Part shown: positions 57,348 through 64,000 of the stretch, one piece after another
Position numbering within the stretch: position 1 is the first letter of the stretch
How the letters are laid out: every line of letters begins with the position of its first letter
Assembly: GCF_042682045.1 (NCBI RefSeq)
Contig: NZ_JBHUGS010000003.1
Coordinates: forward strand, 310,001 to 374,000
Origin: Sphingomonas_R arantia
Lineage (GTDB): Bacteria; Pseudomonadota; Alphaproteobacteria; Sphingomonadales; Sphingomonadaceae
Direction: 5' to 3'
Length of the DNA stretch: 64,000 nt
Position numbers and translations under genes: made by a program
Notes under the pieces: model-generated
The model's input: the letters and a program-made list of their open reading frames with translations, nothing else
Databases searched by the model: none
Told to the model about the DNA's origin: nothing

Positions 57348-60300
57348 ATGCGGGGTCCTAAGTTCTTGAATTTGCTTGTTCGCTCGACGTCGGTCGGCGC
57401 GATCGCCATGGGCATCGCGATGCCCGCGCTGGCACAGCCCGGCGGAATCGACCAGAACGCGCCGGCGACCAATGCTCAGCCCGGTGCCGAAGCAGCGCCG
57501 GCCGTTGCACAGGTCAACACGCCGGCCGATGCCGGCACGGCGGGTGACGAAATCGTCATCACCGGTGTCCGCGCCTCGCTGAACCGCGCGATCGACATCA
57601 AGCGTAACTCCGCCGGCGTCGTCGATGCCATCTCGGCCGAAGACATCGGCAAGTTCCCCGACACCAACCTGGCCGAATCGCTCCAGCGCATCACCGGCGT
57701 GTCGATCAACCGCGTCAACGGCGAAGGTTCGCAGGTCGCGGTCCGCGGCTTCTCCGGCGGCTTCAACCTCGTCACCGTCAACGGTCGCCAGCTCCCGGCG
57801 TCCAACGTCGACACCAGCGGCGGCAATGCGTTCGCGCGCGGCACCGGCCGTTCGTTCGACTTCCAGAACCTCGCATCGGAAGGCGTCAGCACGCTGGAGG
57901 TCTACAAGACCGGCCGGTCAAGCATTCCGTCGGGCGGCATCGGCGCCACGATCAACATCATCACCCGCAAGCCGCTCGATTCGAAGGAAAGCGGCTTCAA
58001 CGGCTCGATCGGCGCCAAGGCGCTGTACGACCTCTCGGTCGAAGACGCCGAGGGCAAGAAGCGCCGCGTCACGCCGGAAACCTCGGGCGTGCTGAGCTGG
58101 TCCAACCCGGACCAGACGTTCGGCGCCTCGCTGTTCGGCAGCTACCAGCTGCGTCGTTCGACCTCGGTCAGCTCGACCCCGAACTACTGGAACGTCGTTC
58201 CGACCGACACCTTCTTCAACAGCGGCACCTACGTCACCCCGACGACGCAGATCACCAACCGTCCGGGTGCCGACACGCCCTACGTGCTGATCCCGAACGA
58301 CAGCCGCTACGCATTTTCGGAAAACCGTCGTGAGCGCATCAATGCGCAGGGCGTCCTCCAGTTCAAGCCGTCCGATCGCCTCGAATTCACGGTTGACGGC
58401 CTGTTCGCGCAGAACAAACTGAGCGAGCAGCGCGCGGAGCAGACCAACTGGTTCAACCGTCCGTTCAACCAGGTCACGTTCGACACCGGCAAGCCGTTCG
58501 CCAGCGCGCTCATCATCCAGGAGAACGAGAATCCGACCAAGGACGGCGGCTTCGAGCAGCAGTCATTTGCCACCAAGACGCAGCTGAAGTCCTTCGGCGC
58601 GAACGCGAAGTGGGAGTTTGCCGACAACCTCACACTGACCCTCGACGGCCATCACTCGACATCGAAGTCGACGCCGGACAACCCCAATGGCACTTCGGCC
58701 ACGCTCACCTCGCTCGCGGCAAACGTGATCGCGTCGCAGTCGGTCGACTTCACGACCGGCTTCCCGCAGCAGGCGAACACGATCCTTGATAACGTCAACG
58801 GCAACAACAACGGTGTTCTGGATCTGGGTGATCTGGGTTCACAGATCGCCCGCACGGTCACGGCACAACAGCGCCAGCGCATCAACGAAGGTCGCGCGCA
58901 GCTCGGCTGGGATCTGGGTGAGGGCAGCCGCTTCGACTTCGGCGGCAACTATCTCGATACCAAAATGCGCTCGACCAGTGCCCAGACGCAGCAGACGCTG
59001 GGCAACTGGGGCGCTACCGATGCCGATGTCGTAAACCGGCTGGTCCCTGATCTGGTCCAGACCTACTGCCTGACCTGCAAGTTCAACAAGTTCGACCCGA
59101 ACTCGTCCGGATCCAGCTTGACCGCGTTCCGTGGTAACGCCATCGACATCCTGAATGTCTTGTCGCCTTATTATGCGGGCCTTGGGAATGCGATCACCGG
59201 TTCCGGCAATGCGGACGACACCGTCGGCGAGAAGACCTGGGCCGTGTTCGGTCAGCTGACCTGGAACGGCGAAATTGCCGGTCGTCGCGCCAACCTGCTG
59301 ATGGGCGCTCGCTACGAACAGACGCGGGTCCGCTCTTCGTCGCTCCAGTCGGTCCCGACCGCGATCATCTGGCAGGGGGACAACGACTTCCTGGTTCAGT
59401 TCGCCAATCCGGACACCGTCCCGGTCAGCGGCCGCGGCAAGTACAGCAACCTGCTCCCGGCGGTCGATTTCAACATCGAAGTCGTCCAGAACGTCAAGGC
59501 ACGCGCCTCGTTCAGCAAGACGCTGGCCCGCCCCGACTACGGCAACCTGTTCGCATCCGCGACCGCCCTTGCGCCGCCACGCCCGACCGGGCTTGGCGGT
59601 ACCGCAACCGGCAACTCGCAGAACCCGAACCTGCAGCCGCTGGTCTCCGACAACTTCGACGTGTCCGTGGAATGGTACTACAAGCCGTCGAGTTTCGTTT
59701 CGGTGGGCTTCTTCGACAAGCGCGTGAAGAACTTCATCGGTACGGGCATCGTCAACCAGACTCTGTTTGGGTTGCGCGATCCGACCTCGACTGCGGCCGG
59801 CTCACGGTCCGGCATCGCTCGGGCACAGCTTGCGGCGACCAATTTTGCGCTGACCGACGTGAACCTGTTCTCCTACACCGCCTTGCTGGCGCAGAATGGC
59901 GGCAACGTCGCTGCGGCGAACGCAACGTTCCTCGCCAATTCGAACGGTGGCGTCTTGAACCAGGCGTTCGTCGACGCGACGCTGACCGGGGTGGATGTCA
60001 TTGCCAACGATCAGGATCCGCTGTTCAACTTCGCGGTGTCGCAGCCGATCAACAACCGCGAGGGCAAAATCCACGGTTTCGAAATGGCGTGGACCAACTT
60101 CTTCGGCAACACCGGCTTCGGTTACGCACTGTCCTACACGAAGGTCAGCGGCAACGTGAACGTTGACCCGTACGCCGATCCGACCGTCAACATCTTCGCG
60201 TTGACCGGCCTTGGCGACAGCGCAAACGCCACGGCGATCTACGACAAGAACGGCCTGTCCGCGCGGGTCTCGTACAACTGGCGTGCCAAGTATCTGAGCG

Positions 60301-60521
60301 GCACCAACGCAGGTGACGGTCGCAACCCGACCTTTACGGCCGCGTTCGGGACGCTCGATGCGAACATCAGCTACGACATCAACGACAGGTTCGCCGTGTC
60401 GCTCGAAGGCATCAACCTGACCAGCGAGAGCGTTCGGACCTACGCCCGGACCAAGGAGAACCTCGTCTTCGCTCAGGAACTGCGTCCGCGCATCCTGATC
60501 GGTGGTCGCTACCGCTTCTGA
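57348..60521 (+). CDS. TonB-dependent receptor, Xanthomonas/Caulobacter type
   Basis: A 1057-aa receptor. The signal peptide ends near ALAQ at residue 30. A Gln/Ala/Pro linker precedes the TonB box DEIVITGVRAS. The plug (DAISAEDIGKFPDTNLAESLQRITGVSINRVNGEGSQVAVRGF) is the signature of the large TonB receptors associated with carbohydrate uptake in Caulobacter and Xanthomonas. The long barrel ends IGGRYRF with terminal Phe. It is followed by a strong terminator, then SapC, cupin and halogenase genes that often accompany this receptor group. The substrate is probably an oligosaccharide but is not readable. Confidence 0.92.
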   Translation: MRGPKFLNLLVRSTSVGAIAMGIAMPALAQPGGIDQNAPATNAQPGAEAAPAVAQVNTPADAGTAGDEIVITGVRASLNRAIDIKRNSAGVVDAISAEDIGKFPDTNLAESLQRITGVSINRVNGEGSQVAVRGFSGGFNLVTVNGRQLPASNVDTSGGNAFARGTGRSFDFQNLASEGVSTLEVYKTGRSSIPSGGIGATINIITRKPLDSKESGFNGSIGAKALYDLSVEDAEGKKRRVTPETSGVLSWSNPDQTFGASLFGSYQLRRSTSVSSTPNYWNVVPTDTFFNSGTYVTPTTQITNRPGADTPYVLIPNDSRYAFSENRRERINAQGVLQFKPSDRLEFTVDGLFAQNKLSEQRAEQTNWFNRPFNQVTFDTGKPFASALIIQENENPTKDGGFEQQSFATKTQLKSFGANAKWEFADNLTLTLDGHHSTSKSTPDNPNGTSATLTSLAANVIASQSVDFTTGFPQQANTILDNVNGNNNGVLDLGDLGSQIARTVTAQQRQRINEGRAQLGWDLGEGSRFDFGGNYLDTKMRSTSAQTQQTLGNWGATDADVVNRLVPDLVQTYCLTCKFNKFDPNSSGSSLTAFRGNAIDILNVLSPYYAGLGNAITGSGNADDTVGEKTWAVFGQLTWNGEIAGRRANLLMGARYEQTRVRSSSLQSVPTAIIWQGDNDFLVQFANPDTVPVSGRGKYSNLLPAVDFNIEVVQNVKARASFSKTLARPDYGNLFASATALAPPRPTGLGGTATGNSQNPNLQPLVSDNFDVSVEWYYKPSSFVSVGFFDKRVKNFIGTGIVNQTLFGLRDPTSTAAGSRSGIARAQLAATNFALTDVNLFSYTALLAQNGGNVAAANATFLANSNGGVLNQAFVDATLTGVDVIANDQDPLFNFAVSQPINNREGKIHGFEMAWTNFFGNTGFGYALSYTKVSGNVNVDPYADPTVNIFALTGLGDSANATAIYDKNGLSARVSYNWRAKYLSGTNAGDGRNPTFTAAFGTLDANISYDINDRFAVSLEGINLTSESVRTYARTKENLVFAQELRPRILIGGRYRF

Positions 60522-60548
60522 AGCGGTGGCCCGACGCCGGAAGTAAAG

Positions 60549-60576
60549 GAAAGGCCGCTGTTCGCAGCGGCCTTTC
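60549..60576 (+). terminator. UUCG-loop terminator after TonB receptor
   Basis: A perfect 12-bp stem (60549-60560 with 60565-60576) is closed by a TTCG tetraloop and followed by the T-rich tail of CTCTTT. It separates the receptor from the SapC operon, either ending its transcript or attenuating read-through. Confidence 0.9.
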
Positions 60577-60664
60577 TCTTTCCAGCCCCGCGGCGGAGGC
60601 CTAGACTGCCAACGACCGGCGCGGCCCACAGACGAACGCTGCCGACAGAGGATGCGCGCACGCC

Positions 60665-61387
60665 ATGAACCCGGTTCTCGTCAACAATATCGACCATGCC
60701 GACCTGCACGTCGCGATCCGCGCTGGCGCCGAATATGGCGACAGCGTCAACCAGATGCCGATCTTCCCGTCCGAGTTCGAAGAGGCACAACGCTCCTTCC
60801 CTATCGTGTTCCGCCGCGGCGACGCCGGGGTGCAGGCATTCGTCTTGCTCGGCCTCGACCGCGATGAAAACCTGTTCCTGTCCGGCGATCGCTGGACCAG
60901 CGCCTATGTCCCCGCGATCCAGCGCCGCGGCCCCTTCTCGATCGGCGTCGCCCGCCCGGCTCCGGGTACCGACACGCCCGGCGAACCAATGATCCATGTC
61001 GACATGGACGACCCCCGCGTCGGCGGCGACGGCGGCCTGCCGCTGTTCCTCGAACAGGGCGGCAACGCGCCGCTGCTCGATCACATGGCGGGCGTCCTGC
61101 GCGTCATCTACGAAGGCATGGAAAGCGCCCCCGAAATCTACGCCGCGCTGGAGGATGCCGGCCTGCTCCAGCCGATCAGCCTGCAGATCGCGATCAACGA
61201 TGAGCAGGGCTACGAACTGCCCGATCTGATGGTCATCGATCAGGAGGCGCTCGCCGCACTCTCGGGCGACACGCTGACCGACCTCCACCGCCGCGGTCTC
61301 CTGCGCGCCGCGATCATGGCGGCCTCCTCGCTCGGCACGATGCAGCAGCTGATCGACCTCAAGAACCGGCAGGCCGCCACCGCATGA
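60665..61387 (+). CDS. SapC family protein
   Basis: A 240-aa SapC-family protein (HADLHVAIRAGAEYGDSVNQMPIFPSEFEEAQRSFPIVF; ALLGLDRDENLFL; LPLFLEQGG). The name comes from a Campylobacter S-layer-associated gene, but the function is unknown. It has no signal peptide. It is the first gene of a three-gene unit with 4-nt overlaps to the cupin gene. This family is often found after TonB receptors of the preceding type. Confidence 0.88.
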   Translation: MNPVLVNNIDHADLHVAIRAGAEYGDSVNQMPIFPSEFEEAQRSFPIVFRRGDAGVQAFVLLGLDRDENLFLSGDRWTSAYVPAIQRRGPFSIGVARPAPGTDTPGEPMIHVDMDDPRVGGDGGLPLFLEQGGNAPLLDHMAGVLRVIYEGMESAPEIYAALEDAGLLQPISLQIAINDEQGYELPDLMVIDQEALAALSGDTLTDLHRRGLLRAAIMAASSLGTMQQLIDLKNRQAATA

Positions 61388-62421
61388 CCGCCGGGGCCGC
61401 CTCGCTGCCGATCACGGACCGCCGTGTGCGGGAGATCGACGCCGGCGCGACACCGCCCGACTACCGCGCGCTGGTCGCCGCGAACGAGCCGGTCATCATC
61501 CGCGGCCTCGCCGCCGACTGGCCGCTGGTCGCCGCCGGCCGCCAAAGTCCGCAGGCCGCGGTCGACTATCTCCTCCCCTTCTACAGCGGCCGCCCCGGCG
61601 CGGGCTACACCGCCGCCCCAGCCATCGCCGGCCGCTACGGCTACACCAACGACCTGAGCCGGCTGAACTTCGACGCCGAACGCGTCCGGCTCGACGACTA
61701 TCTCCACCGCATCCTGGCCCATCTGGACGACCCGGACGCCCCCTCCTTCTACGTCGGCTCGACCGATCTCGATCTCTATTTCCCCGGCCTCGCCGCACAG
61801 AACCCGCTGCCCGGGGCGGCGTTCGACCGCGCCCTGACCAGCATCTGGATCGGCAACCGCACCACCGCGTCCGCGCATCACGACATGTCGAACAACATCG
61901 CCTGCGTCGTCGCCGGCACGCGCCGTTTCACGCTGTTCCCGCCCGACCAGGTCGCCAACCTCTACCCCGGCCCGCTCGAGCCCACCCCCGGCGGCCAGGT
62001 CGTGTCGCTCGTCGACTTCCGCGCGCCCGATCTCGCGCGCTTCCCCGACTTCGCGAAGGCGATCGAGACCGCGCAGGTGGCCGAACTCGGCCCTGGCGAT
62101 GCGGTCGTCTACCCCGCGCTCTGGTGGCATCATGTCGAGGCGCTGTCCGGCTTCAACATGATGATCAACTATTGGTGGAACGACGCGCCCGGCTTCATGG
62201 ACACGCCGATGAACACGCTGCTCCACGGCCTGCTCAGCCTGCGCGACCGTCCGGCGGCGGAGAAGGCCGCGTGGCGCGCGATGTTCGACTATTATGTCTT
62301 CGGCCCCGCCGATCGCCCCGCCGCGCACCTGCCCGAGGCGGCACGCGGCGACCTAGCCCCGCTCGATACGCTGTCGGCCCGCCGCCTGCGTGCCAAGCTC
62401 CTGCAACGGATCAATCGATGA
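61384..62421 (+). CDS. Cupin-like (JmjC/FIH-type) oxygenase
   Basis: A 345-aa Cupin_8 protein. EPVIIRGLAADWPLV at the N-terminus and the iron site HHDMSNNIACVVAGTRRFTLFPP (His, Asp) with a distal His in ALWWHHVEALSGFNMMINYWW match JmjC-like 2-oxoglutarate oxygenases. It could hydroxylate a protein or small molecule. The ATG overlaps the SapC stop and the stop overlaps the halogenase ATG, both by 4 nt. Confidence 0.88.
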   Translation: MTAGAASLPITDRRVREIDAGATPPDYRALVAANEPVIIRGLAADWPLVAAGRQSPQAAVDYLLPFYSGRPGAGYTAAPAIAGRYGYTNDLSRLNFDAERVRLDDYLHRILAHLDDPDAPSFYVGSTDLDLYFPGLAAQNPLPGAAFDRALTSIWIGNRTTASAHHDMSNNIACVVAGTRRFTLFPPDQVANLYPGPLEPTPGGQVVSLVDFRAPDLARFPDFAKAIETAQVAELGPGDAVVYPALWWHHVEALSGFNMMINYWWNDAPGFMDTPMNTLLHGLLSLRDRPAAEKAAWRAMFDYYVFGPADRPAAHLPEAARGDLAPLDTLSARRLRAKLLQRINR

Positions 62422-63920
62422 CCGACACACCGCGCCCCACCCGTATCGTCATCGCCGGCGGCGGCACCGCCGGATGGCTCGCCGCCGCGATCCTGACGCG
62501 ACAACTCGGCCAGCTCGCCGACATCACGCTGGTGGAGTCGGAGGAGATCGGTACCATCGGCGTCGGCGAATCGACGATCCCCACGATCCGCGCGTTCCAC
62601 ACGCTGATCGGCGTCGACGAACAGGAGTTCATGGCCGCGACCGGGGCCAGCTTCAAACTCGGCATCTCGTTCGAAAACTGGGCGCGCGACGGCGATCGCT
62701 ACATCCACTCGTTCGGCGACGTCGGCAAATCGACCTGGATGAGCGAGTTCCAGCATTTCTGGCTGGAGGCGCGCGCGCAGGGCGTCGCCGGCCCGCTCGG
62801 CGACTATTGCCCAGAACATCAGGCCGCCGCCGCGCACCGCTTCGCCACCGGCCCGGACGCGCCGCTTAGCTACGCCTATCATTTCGACGCCGGCCGCTAC
62901 GCCCGCTTCCTGCGCCAGCGGTGCGAGCAGGACGGCCTGACCCGCGTCGAGGGCCGCATCGGCCGGATCGAGCGCGACGGCGAGGGTGGCGACATCGCCG
63001 CGATCGTCATGGAGAACGGCACGCGGATCGAAGGCGACATCTTCTTCGACTGCACCGGCTTCCGTGCCATGTTGATCGATGAGACGCTCGGCATCGGATA
63101 CGAGGACTGGGCGCACTGGCTGCCGACCGATCGCGCGGTAGCGATGCAGACCGCCTCGACCGGGCCGGCCGTGCCCTACACCCGCGCCATCGCGCACGAC
63201 TGCGGCTGGCGTTGGAAGATCCCGCTCCAGCACCGCGTCGGCAACGGCCTGGTCTACTGCTCGGCCTATCTCGACGACGATGCCGCCCGTGACCGCCTGT
63301 TGTCGCAGGTCGAGGGCCGCAAGCTGATCGAACCGCGCCTCATCCGCTACCGCACCGGCCGGCGCAAGGAAGCGTGGCACCGCAACTGCATTGCGCTCAG
63401 CCTGGCCGGCGGCTTCGTCGAGCCGCTCGAATCGACCAGCATCCACCTCATCATGATCGCGCTGATCCGCTTCCTGCAGCTCTACCCCGGCGGCAAGATA
63501 AGCGAAGCCGCCATCGCGCGCTTCAACGAACAGTCGCGGACGGAGATCGAAAGCGTCCGCGACTTCATCATCCTGCATTATCACCTGAACGAGCGCGACG
63601 AGCCCTTCTGGCGCGAACGCCGGGAGATGCGCATCCCCGACAGCCTTGCCGAACGGATCGACCTGTTCCGCGAAAGCGCCAACGTCTATCAGGCGAGCCA
63701 CGACCTGTTCCGCGTCGCCTCCTGGACGCAAGTCATGTTCGGCCAGCGGCTCGAACCCGTCCAGCACCACCCAGTCGCCCGCCTGATGCCCCCCGGCGAA
63801 CTGCAACAGATCCTCGCCTCGATCAGCGCCCAGGTCGCCGCCACGGTCAGCAAGCTCCCCCACCACCAGACCTTCCTCGACCGCTACTGCCCGGAGGCGA
63901 AGTCCGCCGCGGCCGCATAA
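62418..63920 (+). CDS. Flavin-dependent tryptophan halogenase family protein
   Basis: A 500-aa protein of the tryptophan 7-halogenase family. FAD binding motif GGGTAGW at residues 14-20, the GESTIP flavin loop, the catalytic Lys K80 in ASFKLGISFENW and the signature GWRWKIP (about residues 263-269) are all present. The conserved SLAGGFVEPLESTSIHL is also typical. The biochemical substrate in TonB-linked loci is unknown; genuine halogenation of tryptophan should not be assumed. It ends 80 nt before the window edge, and the remaining bases hold no feature I can support. Confidence 0.92.
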   Translation: MTDTPRPTRIVIAGGGTAGWLAAAILTRQLGQLADITLVESEEIGTIGVGESTIPTIRAFHTLIGVDEQEFMAATGASFKLGISFENWARDGDRYIHSFGDVGKSTWMSEFQHFWLEARAQGVAGPLGDYCPEHQAAAAHRFATGPDAPLSYAYHFDAGRYARFLRQRCEQDGLTRVEGRIGRIERDGEGGDIAAIVMENGTRIEGDIFFDCTGFRAMLIDETLGIGYEDWAHWLPTDRAVAMQTASTGPAVPYTRAIAHDCGWRWKIPLQHRVGNGLVYCSAYLDDDAARDRLLSQVEGRKLIEPRLIRYRTGRRKEAWHRNCIALSLAGGFVEPLESTSIHLIMIALIRFLQLYPGGKISEAAIARFNEQSRTEIESVRDFIILHYHLNERDEPFWRERREMRIPDSLAERIDLFRESANVYQASHDLFRVASWTQVMFGQRLEPVQHHPVARLMPPGELQQILASISAQVAATVSKLPHHQTFLDRYCPEAKSAAAA

Positions 63921-64000
63921 GGCCAACCCCGGGGTTTCAGGAACAGCCCCGAACGGCCGCAGCGGCGGCAAGCGACGGCACGCCCGGTCGAGCGTGAGCT

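Noticed and set aside
62418..63920. Halogenase as part of an antibiotic biosynthesis cluster
   Set aside because: There are no synthetase, polyketide or tailoring genes nearby; the gene belongs to a TonB-receptor-linked set common in non-producing bacteria.
1..64000. tRNA, rRNA, CRISPR arrays, prophage or IS transposases
   Set aside because: No cloverleaf-like segment, repeat-spacer array or transposase/integrase motif was found by reading the intergenic gaps and protein frames.

Overview
The window is a high-GC chromosomal segment of an aerobic, carbohydrate-using alphaproteobacterium, most likely Sphingomonas or a close sphingomonad. The grounds are the rnd-lptC-lptA-lptB-rpoN gene order, two TonB-dependent receptors, a TonB receptor/SapC/cupin/tryptophan-halogenase locus, a D-xylonate-dehydratase-like enzyme, and repeated intergenic palindromes around GTTCGAGCCTGTCGAGAAC that I associate with sphingomonad genomes. 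I see no rRNA, tRNA, CRISPR array, transposase or phage gene.

Layout. 1-4.5 kb: a truncated exported protein, intracellular PHB depolymerase, an ABC exporter and a small conserved protein. 4.9-6.1 kb: an MFS transporter with atypical base composition. 6.2-11.3 kb: the lipopolysaccharide-transport operon rnd-lptC-lptA / lptB-rpoN, interrupted between lptA and lptB by a low-GC gene on the opposite strand, two flanking palindromes and a REP hairpin. 11.6-19.2 kb: a glycine-rich double cold-shock-domain protein, a glutamine cyclotransferase, PilZ, an ATP-dependent DNA ligase, a hydrolase-pirin pair, an EF-hand/OmpA protein and a PRC-barrel protein. 19.3-24.7 kb: a sugar-acid module (FadR-type regulator, FucP-like transporter, aldose 1-epimerase, IlvD/Edd dehydratase). 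24.7-27.6 kb: ung-modA-modB-modC. 27.7-32.6 kb: mixed metabolic genes. 32.8-37.1 kb: a stress-type cluster with two CsbD-like proteins around a PAS-PAS-PAS-LuxR regulator. 37.1-39.2 kb: an esterase and a GH43 enzyme. 39.3-49.9 kb: the main discovery candidate. 50-53 kb: a beta-helix (GH141-like) enzyme and an esterase. 53-56.9 kb: a PKHD dioxygenase, a repetitive secreted protein and a Fur-family regulator with katG. 57.3-63.9 kb: a TonB receptor followed by SapC, cupin-like and flavin-dependent halogenase genes.

The most interesting region is 39.3-49.9 kb. It encodes a LacI repressor, an MFS importer, a TonB receptor, an aldo/keto reductase, an alkanesulfonate-monooxygenase-like LLM enzyme, an FMN reductase, a GH31 enzyme carrying the full sulfoquinovosidase signature (K252, E277, R290, W293, Y499, nucleophile D396, acid/base D463) and a YeiH-type anion exporter. 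This matches the oxidative sulfoquinovose (sulfo-SMO) pathway: hydrolysis of sulfoquinovosyl glycosides, FMNH2-dependent desulfonation to 6-oxo-glucose plus sulfite, reduction to glucose, and sulfite export. Two nearly identical 20-bp palindromes, one before the MFS gene and one between the receptor and the reductase, tie both halves to one LacI-type regulator. The uptake route (TonB receptor plus MFS) differs from the ABC importer of the Agrobacterium pathway. The function is inferred from sequence and context only.
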